Assembly: GCA_029319145.1 (NCBI GenBank)
Contig: CP119753.1
Span: forward strand, 1,550,001 to 1,614,000
Direction of reading: 5' to 3'
Length of the DNA: 64,000 nt
Source: Microbacter sp. GSS18
GTDB lineage: Bacteria; Actinomycetota; Actinomycetes; Actinomycetales; Microbacteriaceae
In this document: positions 8,758 to 17,692 of the stretch, piece after piece
Numbering within the stretch: position 1 is the stretch's first letter
Layout of the letters: every line of letters begins with the position of its first letter
Notes under the pieces: generated by a model
The model's database searches: none
The model's input: only the letters and a program-made list of their open reading frames with translations
What the model was told of the DNA's origin: nothing
Translations under genes and position numbers: made by a program

Positions 8758-10086
8758 ATGCTGCGCCGCGTCGCCGCACGCACCCGCCTGCGCCGCGACC
8801 ACTTCATCGACCTGCGCCCGTTCCGCGCCAGCCCCGCCTTCGCGCGCATGTGGATCGGCTCGACGCTCGCCGGCCTCGGCGGCCAGCTGACGATCGTCGC
8901 GGTAATGCTGCACATGTTCGACCTCACCGGGTCGACGTTCGCGGTGTCGATGATCGCCGTGGCGGGCCTGGTCCCCATGGTGTTCGCCGGCGTGTACGGC
9001 GGCATGCTCGCCGACGCGTTCGACCGCAGGCGGGTCGCCCTGATCACCGCGACGATCACGTTCGGCTCGACGCTGCTGCTCGCCGTGCTCGCCTGGGCCC
9101 AACTCGAGACCGTCTGGTGGCTGTACGCGCTGAGCGTCGTCAACTCCGCCGCCAACTCCGTCGTGATGGCCGCGCGGCAGGCGATCGTGCCGCGCCTGAT
9201 CCCCCGCGACCTGCTGCCGGCGGCATCCGCCCTCCACGGCATCACGGTCGGCATCATGGTGATGGCCGGTCCCGCCCTGGCCGGCGTCCTCGTGGCAATC
9301 ACCGGCTACGCGTGGACCTACACGATCGACGTCGTGCTCATGCTCGCGATGTTCCTCGGGCTGTGGACGCTCCCGGCGCTGCGACCGGAGGGCGTCACCG
9401 TCCGGCCGGGCCTGGAGTCGCTGCGCGACGGCTGGCGGTTCCTGCGCCGGGCGGCGAACATCCGCCTGCAGTTCGTGCTCGACGTCGTCGCGATGACGTT
9501 CGGGCAGCCGCTGGCGCTGTTCCCGGCGATCGGCGCGGTTCTGCTGGGCGGCGGCCCGATCACGACGGGCATCCTGACGGCGTCGGTCGCCGCCGGCGCG
9601 TTCGTGTCGAGCCTGCTCTCGGGTCCCGTCGGACGCGTGCGGCACCACGGCGTGGGCATCGAGCGGGCGATCCGGGTCTACGGAGTCGCGATCGGCACGC
9701 TCGGCCTGGTGCTGGGGGCGGCGGCGCTGGGCTGGTTCGCGCCCGTGCCGGTCGACGCCGACCACCCGAACGTCCCCCTCATCGCGGCGGCGTGCGCCGC
9801 GCTGGCCATCGCGGGCGCGGCCGACAACGTCAGCTCGATCTTCCGCAACACGATGGTGCAGGCGGCCGTCCCCGATGCCATCCGCGGACGCCTGCAGGGC
9901 GTGTTCATCGTCGTGGTCGCCGGCGGGCCGCGGCTCGGCGCGCTCTACGCCGGGACCCTCGCCACCCTCACGGCGCTGTGGTTCCCGCCGCTGCTGGGAG
10001 GACTCGTCATCATCGCCCTGGTCGGCGTGCTCGTGCGACTGAACCCGCGCTTCCGCGCGTACGACGCACAGCACCCCGAGCCGTAG
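8758..10086 (+). CDS. MFS transporter (EntS/enterobactin-exporter-like)
   Basis: This major facilitator protein has about 12 transmembrane helices and 442 residues from the ATG at 8758. An upstream in-frame GTG at 8701 would add 19 residues (461 total), and neither start has a convincing ribosome site. The first loop carries the MFS motif GMLADAFDRRRV (G-x-LaDrxGRR type). The central loop and the second six-helix half are complete. The closest recognisable group is the MFS_3/EntS-like exporters. No siderophore synthesis genes are nearby, so the substrate is unassigned. It is divergent from rpsO. Confidence 0.85.
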   Translation: MLRRVAARTRLRRDHFIDLRPFRASPAFARMWIGSTLAGLGGQLTIVAVMLHMFDLTGSTFAVSMIAVAGLVPMVFAGVYGGMLADAFDRRRVALITATITFGSTLLLAVLAWAQLETVWWLYALSVVNSAANSVVMAARQAIVPRLIPRDLLPAASALHGITVGIMVMAGPALAGVLVAITGYAWTYTIDVVLMLAMFLGLWTLPALRPEGVTVRPGLESLRDGWRFLRRAANIRLQFVLDVVAMTFGQPLALFPAIGAVLLGGGPITTGILTASVAAGAFVSSLLSGPVGRVRHHGVGIERAIRVYGVAIGTLGLVLGAAALGWFAPVPVDADHPNVPLIAAACAALAIAGAADNVSSIFRNTMVQAAVPDAIRGRLQGVFIVVVAGGPRLGALYAGTLATLTALWFPPLLGGLVIIALVGVLVRLNPRFRAYDAQHPEP

Positions 10087-10169
10087 CCGGACGGGCACAC
10101 GTCGGCGGATTTCGGACGTCGCAGCCGGACGACCGCGACGGCGTCCGCGCGCGGGGCTAGAGTCCCCTC

Positions 10170-11177
10170 GTGACCGCCGCTCCCGCCGCCTCCGCGACCG
10201 CTCCCCTGCGCGGCGCGTCGGTCGCCGCGCAGTTCGTCCTGGCAGGACTCGTGTGGGGATCGAGCTTCCTGTTCATGAAGGTCGCGCTCACCGGGATCGC
10301 ACCCACGCAGGTCGTCTGGTCGCGCCTGGCACTGGGCGCGCTGGCGCTGGGGCTGTACGTCGCCGTCCGGCGCGAGCCGCTCCCCCGCTCGCCGCGCGTG
10401 TGGGGGCACCTGACCGTCCTCGCGGTCACGTTCTGCGTCGTGCCGTACCTGCTGTTCTCGTGGGCCCAGCAGCACGTCACGAGCGGTCTCGCGAGCATCT
10501 ACAACGCCACGACGCCCATCATGACGGCCATCATGGCGGGCCTCGTGCTGCGCGCCGAGAAGCTCAAGCCGGTGCAGATCGCGGGCATCACCCTCGGCAT
10601 CCTCGGGGTCGCGGTCATCATCGCACCGTGGCAGGGCCTCGACTTCTCCCAGAGCCTCATCGCGCAGCTGGCGATCCTCGGGGCGACGGCCTGCTACGGC
10701 TTCAGCCTGGCCTACATGCGGCGGTTCGCCGCGAACACCGGCACGACGGCGGCGGTGTTCTCGTTCCTGAACATCGGGATCGGCGCCGTGATCATGACGG
10801 CGCTGGCACCGGCGATCGCGCTGCAGCCCGTGCGGCTGGATCCGTGGATCGTCGGGAGCGTCGCGCTGCTGGGGGTCCTGGGCACGGGGTTCGTCTACAT
10901 CTGGAATCAGAACACCGTCCGCGCGTGGGGACCCACGCGCGCGTCCACGGTGACCTATGTGACGCCCCTCGTGGGGGTCGGGCTCGGAGTGGCGGTCCTG
11001 GGCGAGCAGCTGAGCTGGAACGAGCCGCTGGGAGCGCTCGTGGTCTTCCTCGGCATCATGCTCGCCCAGAACCGCCTGCGGCTCGGGCGCCGCGACGGCC
11101 CGCGGGGACGGATGCCGGCATCCGCCCCCGCGACCGCGCTCAGTCCTGCTGCAGAGCGCCCTGCAGGTCCAGGCTGA
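10170..11177 (+). CDS. EamA/DMT-family transporter
   Basis: A 335-residue protein with ten predicted helices arranged as two EamA repeats. It opens with FVLAGLVWGSSFLFMKVAL, the usual N-terminal DMT signature, and the second repeat ends in GALVVFLGIMLAQNR. Members export metabolites such as amino acids or their derivatives. The GTG start has TAGAGT exactly 6 nt upstream and no ribosome site, matching the leaderless pattern of the window. Its 3' end overlaps the convergent yceI-like gene by 38 bp, so the last residues of the two proteins are encoded antiparallel. Confidence 0.88.
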   Translation: MTAAPAASATAPLRGASVAAQFVLAGLVWGSSFLFMKVALTGIAPTQVVWSRLALGALALGLYVAVRREPLPRSPRVWGHLTVLAVTFCVVPYLLFSWAQQHVTSGLASIYNATTPIMTAIMAGLVLRAEKLKPVQIAGITLGILGVAVIIAPWQGLDFSQSLIAQLAILGATACYGFSLAYMRRFAANTGTTAAVFSFLNIGIGAVIMTALAPAIALQPVRLDPWIVGSVALLGVLGTGFVYIWNQNTVRAWGPTRASTVTYVTPLVGVGLGVAVLGEQLSWNEPLGALVVFLGIMLAQNRLRLGRRDGPRGRMPASAPATALSPAAERPAGPG

Positions 11178-11703
11178 TGGTGACGTCCTTGCCGACGAGC
11201 ACGCCGCCGGTCTCGAGCGCGGCGTTCCAGGTCAGGCCGAACTCCTCGCGGTCGATCACCGTCGTGGCCGTCGCGCCGGCCTTGTAGTTGCCCCAGGGGT
11301 CGGTGCCGAAGCCGCCGAACTCGAGCGTGAAGGTCGCGGGCTTCGAGACGCCGCGGATGGTGAGGTCGCCGTCGACGAGGAACTCGCCGTCCTCGTAGCG
11401 GGTGCCGGTCGAGACGAAGGTCATCGACGGGTGGGTCTCGACGTCGAAGAAGTCGCCCGAACGCAGGTGGTTGTCGCGGCCCTCGTCCTTCGTGTCGATG
11501 GAGGCGACGTCGACGGTCGCCTCGACCTTGGCCTCGAGGGGGTTCTCGGGGGCGACGATCGTGGCGCTCTTGACGCCGAAGGTGCCGCGCACCTTCGAGA
11601 TCATCATGTGACGGACGCTGAAGGTGACCTCGCTGTGCGAGGGGTCGAGCACCCAGGTGCCCGCCTTGTAGCCGGGGACGGAGATCGTTGCGGTGTCGGT
11701 CAT
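11140..11703 (-). CDS. YceI family lipid/isoprenoid-binding protein
   Basis: A 187-residue single-domain protein with the YceI lipocalin-like beta-barrel. It shows GTWVLDPSHSEVTFSVRHM at the start, then VRGTFG, SGDFFDVETHPSMTF and DLTIRGVSKPATF. No signal peptide is seen, so it is probably cytoplasmic, unlike E. coli YceI. The family binds polyisoprenoid or fatty-acyl molecules and is often linked to stress. An AAAGGAAACCC ribosome site precedes the ATG. Confidence 0.92.
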   Translation of the reverse strand: MTDTATISVPGYKAGTWVLDPSHSEVTFSVRHMMISKVRGTFGVKSATIVAPENPLEAKVEATVDVASIDTKDEGRDNHLRSGDFFDVETHPSMTFVSTGTRYEDGEFLVDGDLTIRGVSKPATFTLEFGGFGTDPWGNYKAGATATTVIDREEFGLTWNAALETGGVLVGKDVTISLDLQGALQQD

Positions 11704-11764
11704 GGGTTTCCTTTACGTGTTCGGCGGCCGCGTGGGACGACCGGGATCACAGCAGGAAAACACC

Positions 11765-11776
11765 ATTCATCTGAAT
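11765..11776 (-). promoter_or_regulatory. Palindrome in the yceI promoter region
   Basis: ATTCATCTGAAT is a perfect inverted repeat (5-bp arms, 2-nt centre) about 60 bp upstream of the yceI-like start, in an AT-rich patch. It would suit a MarR-type operator. No regulator gene is adjacent. Confidence 0.35.
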
Positions 11777-11793
11777 CTATTCCCGAGAATGCG

Positions 11794-11826
11794 AAAAAAG
11801 ATGCCGCCCCCCATGGGGACGGCATC
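11794..11826 (-). terminator. Rho-independent terminator of the FKBP gene
   Basis: On the minus strand GATGCCGTCCCC pairs with GGGGGCGGCATC and is followed by TTTTTT (11794-11799). It is one of the few canonical stem plus U-tract terminators in this window and lies 18 nt beyond the FKBP stop codon. Confidence 0.88.
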
Positions 11827-11844
11827 CATTCGGTCGCTGCGGCG

Positions 11845-12213
11845 TCAGCCGACGGCGACGAGGTCGATGACGAAGATGAGGGTCTTGCCGCCGAGGAAGT
11901 GGCCGCCGGCGGGACCGTAGGCCAGGTGCGGCGGGATCACCAGCTCGCGGCGCCCGCCGACCTTCATGCCGGGGATGCCGTCCTGCCAGCCCTGGATCAG
12001 GCCGCGCAGCGGGAACTGGATCGTCTCGCCGCGGTTCCACGACGAGTCGAACTCCTCGCCGGAGTCGTACGCGACGCCGACGTAGTGGACGGTGACGGTG
12101 TCGCCGGCCTTGGCCTCGGCGCCCTCGCCGACGATGATGTCGCGGATGACGAGGTCGCTGGGAGCCGGGCCCTCGGGCGCGTCGATCTCGGGCTTCGTGC
12201 GGTTGTCGCTCAT
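11845..12213 (-). CDS. FKBP-type peptidyl-prolyl cis-trans isomerase
   Basis: A 122-residue single FKBP domain. It carries GDTVTVHYVGVAYDSGEEFDSSW, IQFPLRGLIQGWQDGIPGMKVGGRRELVIPP and LIFVIDLV, in pieces covering the whole fold; the active-site Tyr, Phe, Asp, Trp and Tyr are conserved. There is no signal peptide or trigger-factor domain, so this is a cytoplasmic proline isomerase or chaperone. The ATG at 12213 gives the usual length; the upstream in-frame ATG at 12279 adds only an Arg-rich unrelated leader. A GGATGGA sequence lies 2-3 nt before the start. Confidence 0.93.
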   Translation of the reverse strand: MSDNRTKPEIDAPEGPAPSDLVIRDIIVGEGAEAKAGDTVTVHYVGVAYDSGEEFDSSWNRGETIQFPLRGLIQGWQDGIPGMKVGGRRELVIPPHLAYGPAGGHFLGGKTLIFVIDLVAVG

Positions 12214-12293
12214 GCATCCATCCAAGCACGACAGCGGTCGCCGCGCGGGTCGTGTTCGCTCTCGGCGGGCCCGCCGCACCCGCCCGCGACAAG

Positions 12294-12344
12294 ACTCAGC
12301 GCCCGGTGCCGCGGCGATGCCTGCGTGACTCCCGAGCGCTGAGT
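12294..12344. repeat. 51-nt imperfect hairpin between prsW-like and FKBP genes
   Basis: ACTCAGCGC (12294-12302) is inverted as GCGCTGAGT (12336-12344), and the arms extend to 13 nt with one mismatch. It lies between two minus-strand genes and could terminate the upstream prsW-like transcript. Its overall span equals that of the 51-nt hairpins near 20 kb, although the sequence differs. Confidence 0.5.
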
Positions 12345-12395
12345 TGATCTGGCACCATCATTCCCGTCGGGCGATCACGGTGTCAAGAGCAGCGA

Positions 12396-13625
12396 TCACG
12401 GCGCGAACAGCGCCGCCCGCGCGGCGGCGGCGCGCTCGAGCAGCATCCGCTCATCGGCCGCCGCATGCGGATCGCGGCCCGTGAGCGCCCGCTGGCGGGC
12501 GGCGGCGAGCGCCGTCGCGTCGGCGATGAAGCCGCGCATGAGACCGCGCCGGTCGCCGCGCAGCGTCGCCGCCCACTCCATCGCGGCGCGGCGCCCCCGG
12601 CTCGTCGTGAGCATGTCGACCTCCTGCGGCGTGAACCATCCGGCCGCGGCGTAGTCCGACAGCCGCGTGCGCGTCAGGCGCGACTCCTCGAGGCGCAGGA
12701 AGACGATGCCGAGGATGAACAGCACGAACAGCGGCACCTGCAGCATCAGGTAGAGGGCGAAGAAGTCGCCGAGGACGGCCGAGCCGTTCCACAGCGCGTG
12801 CAGGGCGATGGCTCCGGCGAGCCCCACCGCCCACGGTCCGAGCGCCGTGCCCACCGACGCGCCGCGGCGCACCGCCAGCCCGACGGCGAAGCCGGTCACG
12901 CTCGTGAACATGACGTGGGCGAACGGCGACAGGATCCCGCGCATGAAGAAGGTCGCCGACACGTCGGCGACACCGCCGTCGATGAGGCTGACGGCGAAGT
13001 ACTGGATGTTCTCGGTGAACGCGAAGCCGGCGCCGATGAGCGCGCCGTAGACGATCCCGTCGACCGGTCCGTCGAACGCGCGGCGGCCCACCGCCAGGAT
13101 CACGAGCAGTCCCAGCCCCTTGCCGATCTCCTCGACGACCGGCGCCTGGACGACGGCGGAGAGGACGTCGGCCGCCGGCGACGAGCTCTGCCCGAAGGCG
13201 ATCACGAGCAGCAGGTCGACGCCCAGCGCGATGCCGACCGCCGCCACCGCACCCCACGCGACGGCCAGGACGAGCAGACCGCGCGGCTCGGGCTCCCAGC
13301 GGTCGACGATCCGCACCGCGAACAGCACACCCGCCAGCGGCAGCAGTGCCAGCACCATGCCGATGACCGACGCGGCGGGGCCGAGTGCGCTGAGGAAGTA
13401 GGCGATGAGGATCACCAGGACGATCAGCAGGATGCCGAACAGCCAGATCGGCGCCGAGCGGCCGGCGCGCGACGCCCGCGGCGCGGCGGCCGCCACGTGG
13501 GGCGCGCCCGCCGCGGGCGGGGCGATGTGCGCCGGCGCGGCGTGGCTGGGCTGAGCGAGCGGCGACGGGAAGGAGGGCGGCACCAGGGACGGTCGAGGCC
13601 GGCTCGACGGTTCGGGGAGCGTCAT
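12396..13625 (-). CDS. PrsW-family intramembrane metalloprotease
   Basis: A 409-residue membrane protein with a Pro/Ala-rich cytoplasmic N-terminus (about 70 residues) and eight or so hydrophobic helices. The PrsW motifs are present: VVEEIGKGLG (about 163-172, first metal site), GAGFAFTENIQYF, SPFAHVMFT and LHALWNGSA. In B. subtilis PrsW starts degradation of the anti-sigma factor RsiW; no anti-sigma gene lies nearby. A long cytoplasmic tail after the last helix is typical of actinobacterial members. TAGGCT lies 6 nt before the ATG, suggesting leaderless expression, back-to-back with the FAH gene. Confidence 0.88.
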   Translation of the reverse strand: MTLPEPSSRPRPSLVPPSFPSPLAQPSHAAPAHIAPPAAGAPHVAAAAPRASRAGRSAPIWLFGILLIVLVILIAYFLSALGPAASVIGMVLALLPLAGVLFAVRIVDRWEPEPRGLLVLAVAWGAVAAVGIALGVDLLLVIAFGQSSSPAADVLSAVVQAPVVEEIGKGLGLLVILAVGRRAFDGPVDGIVYGALIGAGFAFTENIQYFAVSLIDGGVADVSATFFMRGILSPFAHVMFTSVTGFAVGLAVRRGASVGTALGPWAVGLAGAIALHALWNGSAVLGDFFALYLMLQVPLFVLFILGIVFLRLEESRLTRTRLSDYAAAGWFTPQEVDMLTTSRGRRAAMEWAATLRGDRRGLMRGFIADATALAAARQRALTGRDPHAAADERMLLERAAAARAALFAP

Positions 13626-13704
13626 GGGGTCAGCCTAGGGGCCCTCGCCGGGCGTACCCCGACATGCGCCGAACCACGGACCTGCGCGCCGGTAGCGTTG
13701 ACGG

Positions 13705-14571
13705 ATGCGCTTCGCCCATGTCATCCGCTCCGGACACGACCATGCCCGCCTGGTGGCCGTCGACGGCGAGACGGCCGTCGACGTCGGTGCTCTCTTCGAC
13801 GGCGCCCCTGCGACGCTCGAGGCGCTCATCGCCGGCGGCGATCCGCTGCTCGAGCGCGTGCGCGACGCGGTCGCGGCGGCGGGCGACCGGCATCCGCTCG
13901 AGGGCGTCGCCTACGCCTCCGCCGTCCTGGCGCCGCCGGTCGTCCTCGCGGTCGGTCTGAACTACGCCGCCCATTCGAGCGAGCTGGGGCTGAAGACCGA
14001 CAACACCCCGACGGTGTTCGTGCTGTGGCCGAACTCACTGTCGGGTCACGAGCAGACCACGACGTGGCCGGCCGCGCTCAGCGAGTCGATCGACTACGAA
14101 GCCGAGCTCGGCGTCGTCATCGGCACGCCCGCGAAGGACGTCGCCGTCGAGGACGCCCTCGACCACGTGTGGGGCTACACGGTCGTCAACGACATCACCG
14201 CGCGCGACATCCAGTACTCCGAGGCGCAGTGGTCGCGCTGCAAGTCGTTCGACGGATTCACGCCGACCGGCCCGTTCGTCGTGACCGCCGACGAGGTGCC
14301 CGACCCGCAGGATCTGCACATCTGGACCGAACTGGACGGGCACAGGATGCAGGATGCCTCGACGGGCCAGATGGTGCGGTCGGTGGCGACCCTCGTCTCG
14401 CAGCTCTCGCAGGCCGCGACGCTGCTGCCCGGCACCCTCATCTCGACGGGAAGCCCCGGTGGGGCGGGATATTCGCGCGACCCGCAGGTATTCCTCCGCG
14501 ACCGCTCCACGGTCACCGTCGGCATCGACGGCATCGGCGAGCTGACGACGCACTGCCGCATGCTTCGCTGA
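13705..14571 (+). CDS. Fumarylacetoacetate hydrolase (FAH) family protein
   Basis: A 288-residue enzyme with a short N-terminal domain and the FAH catalytic fold. VLAVGLNYAAHSSELG opens the fold; the metal-binding acidic residues sit in the SIDYEAELGVVIG segment and in GYTVVNDITARDIQ. KSFDGFTPTGPFVV and LISTGSPGGAGYSRDP are also typical. Members hydrolyse acyl-pyruvates, decarboxylate oxaloacetate or isomerise catechol meta-cleavage products, and the exact reaction cannot be chosen. TAGCGT precedes the ATG by 6 nt, so translation is probably leaderless. Confidence 0.9.
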   Translation: MRFAHVIRSGHDHARLVAVDGETAVDVGALFDGAPATLEALIAGGDPLLERVRDAVAAAGDRHPLEGVAYASAVLAPPVVLAVGLNYAAHSSELGLKTDNTPTVFVLWPNSLSGHEQTTTWPAALSESIDYEAELGVVIGTPAKDVAVEDALDHVWGYTVVNDITARDIQYSEAQWSRCKSFDGFTPTGPFVVTADEVPDPQDLHIWTELDGHRMQDASTGQMVRSVATLVSQLSQAATLLPGTLISTGSPGGAGYSRDPQVFLRDRSTVTVGIDGIGELTTHCRMLR

Positions 14572-14586
14572 CCTCCTCCGGAACGA

Positions 14587-14612
14587 CGAAGGCGCCCCGC
14601 GGGGCGCCTTCG
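14587..14612. terminator. Bidirectional terminator
   Basis: A perfect 26-nt palindrome (CGAAGGCGCCCCG and its complement) lies between the convergent FAH and DUF4190 genes. It could end both transcripts. Confidence 0.85.
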
Positions 14613-14628
14613 CTTCGACCGGATGCCG

Positions 14629-15033
14629 TCAGGGGCAGGTGATGGTGGTGCCGTCGCTGAGGATGTGCGTGCCCGAGCCGAGCTCCGCGCACACGCCGCC
14701 GAAGATCGCCAGGCCCGCAGCGCCGAGCGACAGGAACACGATGCCGATGATGATGCCCAGCACGATCGCCACCGAGCTGATGACGATGGCCGCGACCGCC
14801 CATCCGTTCGAGGCGCCCGCCTTCTTGCTCTGCACGAGCGCGATGATGCCGAGGATCAGCGCGATGAGGGCGAAGAAGAACGACAGGACGAACGCCACGA
14901 TGCCCATCGTCCGGCCGGGGACGGGGGCGCCGGGCGCCGGAGCCCCGGGTGCGGGCGGGGGCGCGGAGGCGTACGCCGGGGGCGGGGTCGGTGCGCCTGC
15001 AGGCTGCTGTGCGGGGTTCTGCGGGTCGGTCAT
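14629..15033 (-). CDS. DUF4190 domain-containing small membrane protein
   Basis: A 134-residue protein with a Pro/Ala-rich N-terminal tail (residues 1-40) and two transmembrane helices (about 43-65 and 78-108) separated by QSKKAGASNGWAVA. This is the two-helix DUF4190 layout common in actinobacteria. A short extracytoplasmic C-terminus has two cysteines (GVCAELG, TITCP). GAGAGG lies 5 nt upstream of the ATG. Function unknown. Confidence 0.82.
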   Translation of the reverse strand: MTDPQNPAQQPAGAPTPPPAYASAPPPAPGAPAPGAPVPGRTMGIVAFVLSFFFALIALILGIIALVQSKKAGASNGWAVAAIVISSVAIVLGIIIGIVFLSLGAAGLAIFGGVCAELGSGTHILSDGTTITCP

Positions 15034-15137
15034 GGCGGCCTCTCGAAGTCGTCGGACGTGTCGAACCTATCGATGCGGCGGCGACGCGGGCAAGAGTTCC
15101 GTGCCGGGAACGCGCGGCATCGGCATCCGCTCCGCGC

Positions 15138-16607
15138 TCACTCCTCCGGACCGGCGACGAGATCCTCCACGGCCTGCACGGGAATGACCGCCGTGATCGC
15201 CTCGAGGCCCGACAGGCGCGCCGGCGACAGCTGCTTGGTGACCTCCTCGCGCGACATGAGCCCGGCCTCCACGACGAGGTCGGCGATATTGCGCCCGGTC
15301 AGCAGCGCCGTCTTGGCCAGCGCGGCCGCCGCCGCGTACCCGATGAACGGAGTCAGCGCCGTCACCACACCCACGGACGAGCCGACCATGGCGCCCAGGC
15401 GCTCGCGGTTGGCGGTGATGCCGTCGACGCAGTTGACGCGGAGCGTGCGCATGGCCCGCCGCATCCACGTGATCGACTGGAAGATCGAGTGCGCGATGAT
15501 CGGCTCGAACGCGTTCAGCTGCAGCTGACCGCCCTCCGAGGCCATCGTCACCGTCGTGTCGGCACCGGCCACGGCGAAGGCGACCTGGTTCACGACCTCG
15601 GGGATGACAGGGTTGACCTTGCCGGGCATGATGCTCGACCCCGCCTGGCGGGCGGGGAGGTTGATCTCGCCGAAGCCCGCCTGCGGACCCGACGAGAGCA
15701 GGCGCAGGTCGTTGCTGATCTTCGACAGCTTGATCGCGTTTCGCTTGAGCGAAGCCGAGAACGACATGAACGACCCCGTGTCGCTCGTGGACTCGACCAG
15801 GTCGCTGGCGAGCACGAGATCGAGCCCGGTGATGGCACGCAGGTGCCGTACGACGGCACTCGCGTAGCCCCGGTGGGTCGTGATCCCGGTGCCGATCGCG
15901 GTGGCGCCCATGTTGACCTCGAACAGCAGATACGCGTTCTCGGTCAGGCGCTGGTGGTCGTAGCCGAGCGTCGAGGCGAAGCCGTTGAACTCCTGGCCGA
16001 GCGTCATCGGCACGGCATCCTGCAGCTGGGTGCGGCCGACCTTCAGCACGTCGTGGAACTCGCGGGCCTTGGCCAGGAACGACTGTCGCAGCAGGTCGAG
16101 CTCGTCCAGGAGCGACTGGAGGTCCAGGCTCAGCCCCACCTTGATCGCCGTGGGGTACACGTCGTTGGTGGACTGGCTGCGGTTGGTGTGGTCGATCGGC
16201 GAGAGGTACGCGTAGTCGGCCTTCTCGCGGCCGGCGAGCTCGAGGGCGATGTTGGTGATGACCTCGTTGGCGTTCATGTTCGTCGAGGTGCCCGCCCCGC
16301 CCTGCACGACACCGACGACGAACTGGTCGTGGTGCTCGCCGTCGATCACGAGCTGGGCGGCCCGGTCGATGAGGTCGGCGCGCTCAGCGTCGAGGACGCC
16401 GATCTCCTTGTTGGCGCGGGACGCCGCCTGCTTGACCATCGCGAGTCCCCGCACCAGGTCGCTGTAGACCGAGATCGGGCGTCGCGAGACGGGGAAGTTC
16501 TCCAGCGCGCGAGCGGTATGGATGCCCCAGTAGGCGTCGGCGGGGATCTCGAGGGATCCCAGGGAGTCGGTCTCGGTGCGGGTGCGCGTCATTGCGTCCA
16601 GAGCCAT
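15138..16607 (-). CDS. aspA: Aspartate ammonia-lyase
   Basis: A 489-residue member of the fumarase/aspartase superfamily. It shows GTSTNMNANEV, the THTNRSQSTND-type block written here as DHTNRSQSTND, TQLQDAVPMTLGQEF, and the catalytic loop GSSIMPGKVNP near residue 325. Aspartases have MPGKVNP here as do fumarases, but the HTNRSQSTND and QLQDAVPMTLG sequences favour aspartase. It deaminates L-aspartate to fumarate and ammonia. The ATG at 16607 has AAGGAC about 8 nt upstream; the frame remains open further upstream without coding character. Confidence 0.9.
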   Translation of the reverse strand: MALDAMTRTRTETDSLGSLEIPADAYWGIHTARALENFPVSRRPISVYSDLVRGLAMVKQAASRANKEIGVLDAERADLIDRAAQLVIDGEHHDQFVVGVVQGGAGTSTNMNANEVITNIALELAGREKADYAYLSPIDHTNRSQSTNDVYPTAIKVGLSLDLQSLLDELDLLRQSFLAKAREFHDVLKVGRTQLQDAVPMTLGQEFNGFASTLGYDHQRLTENAYLLFEVNMGATAIGTGITTHRGYASAVVRHLRAITGLDLVLASDLVESTSDTGSFMSFSASLKRNAIKLSKISNDLRLLSSGPQAGFGEINLPARQAGSSIMPGKVNPVIPEVVNQVAFAVAGADTTVTMASEGGQLQLNAFEPIIAHSIFQSITWMRRAMRTLRVNCVDGITANRERLGAMVGSSVGVVTALTPFIGYAAAAALAKTALLTGRNIADLVVEAGLMSREEVTKQLSPARLSGLEAITAVIPVQAVEDLVAGPEE

Positions 16608-16734
16608 GTGCGAAGTCCTTGTGGGTCGCGGCGATGAGGGTTGTCCCGAGACTAACCCCGGCACGGCACGACACCGCTGTACACCACGGCGATCCGCGTC
16701 CGCCTGAATGGACACGATGGACGGTTCGGCAACG

Positions 16735-17640
16735 TCAGCGCTTGCGCGAGAACGCCTCGAGCCGCTCCTCGGGCGTGAGCGCGGCCATCTGCGCCGCCCA
16801 CTCCTCAGTGAAGAACTCCCCCGTCGGCGCCTGGACGACCGGCACCACCGCGTGCGTGATCGTGTCGTCGTAGACGTGGACGAGATGGAACGACTGCGCC
16901 GCATCCATGCCGTTGACCTCCGCCCCGGGGCGGGCGAGGTTCATGGTGTAGCACGTCGCCGATGCGACGCTGACCGGCACGCCCGCGAAGGTCCCCGAAG
17001 TCGAGAAGTGCAGATGACCGGCGAGGATGCCGCGCACGTCGGTACCCGCGATGACATCGGCGAGGCGCTTCTGGTTGTGGAGCTCGAGGATCTCGAAGAC
17101 CGGGATGTGGCTGGGCAGCGGCGGATGGTGCATCGCCAGCAGCGTCCCCAGCGGCGCAGGCGCCGCGAGCGTCTCGGCGAGCCAGGCGAGCTGCGCAGGA
17201 TCGATGTCGCCGTGGTGCCATCCGGGGACGGTGGTGTCGAGCGCGATCAGTCGCAGGCCGCCGAGGTCGATGACGCGCGTGATCGGCTGCTCGGATGCAT
17301 CCAGGTCCAGCAGCGCCGATCGCATGGCCGGCCGCTCGTCGTGATTGCCGGCGACCCACACCAGCGGCGCGTCCAGCCGCTGCGCGACCGGCTCGGCCGC
17401 GTTGCGCAGGGCGCGGTAGGCCTCGGGCTCGCCGAGATCGGTCAGGTCACCGGTGAACACGATCGCGTCGGGGCGGATGCGCAGCGCCTCGACGGCTTCG
17501 AGGGCCCGCGCGAAGTTCGCCGCCGTGTCGTACACGTCGCCCAGGCGCTTGGCGCCGGCGAGCAGATGCGTGTCGCTCAGATGCACGATCGTGCGCCGGG
17601 CCGGAGGATGCTGACCGAACTGCACAGGAGCCGCCGTCAT
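16735..17640 (-). CDS. Metallophosphoesterase, CpdA-like 3',5'-cyclic nucleotide phosphodiesterase
   Basis: A 301-residue calcineurin-fold hydrolase. Metal-binding motifs are complete: D23/H25 in LSDTH, GDLTD 64-68, GNHD 98-101, HHPP at 171-174 and GHLH 208-211. The combination and length match class III cAMP phosphodiesterases (CpdA / Rv0805-like). It probably hydrolyses cyclic nucleotides in the cytoplasm, although phospholipid or general phosphodiesterase activity is possible. TAGGCT lies 7 nt before the ATG. It is divergent from the oligopeptidase gene with 52 bp between start codons. Confidence 0.87.
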   Translation of the reverse strand: MTAAPVQFGQHPPARRTIVHLSDTHLLAGAKRLGDVYDTAANFARALEAVEALRIRPDAIVFTGDLTDLGEPEAYRALRNAAEPVAQRLDAPLVWVAGNHDERPAMRSALLDLDASEQPITRVIDLGGLRLIALDTTVPGWHHGDIDPAQLAWLAETLAAPAPLGTLLAMHHPPLPSHIPVFEILELHNQKRLADVIAGTDVRGILAGHLHFSTSGTFAGVPVSVASATCYTMNLARPGAEVNGMDAAQSFHLVHVYDDTITHAVVPVVQAPTGEFFTEEWAAQMAALTPEERLEAFSRKR

Positions 17641-17692
17641 GCCCCTCAGCCTAGATCGGGCCGGTGACCCGGTGCTCGGCTAACGTGGGCTC

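Noticed and set aside
12465..14642. 725-codon plus-strand open frame
   Set aside because: Antisense to the PrsW gene and out of frame with the FAH gene; Arg/His/Asp-rich, without any domain.
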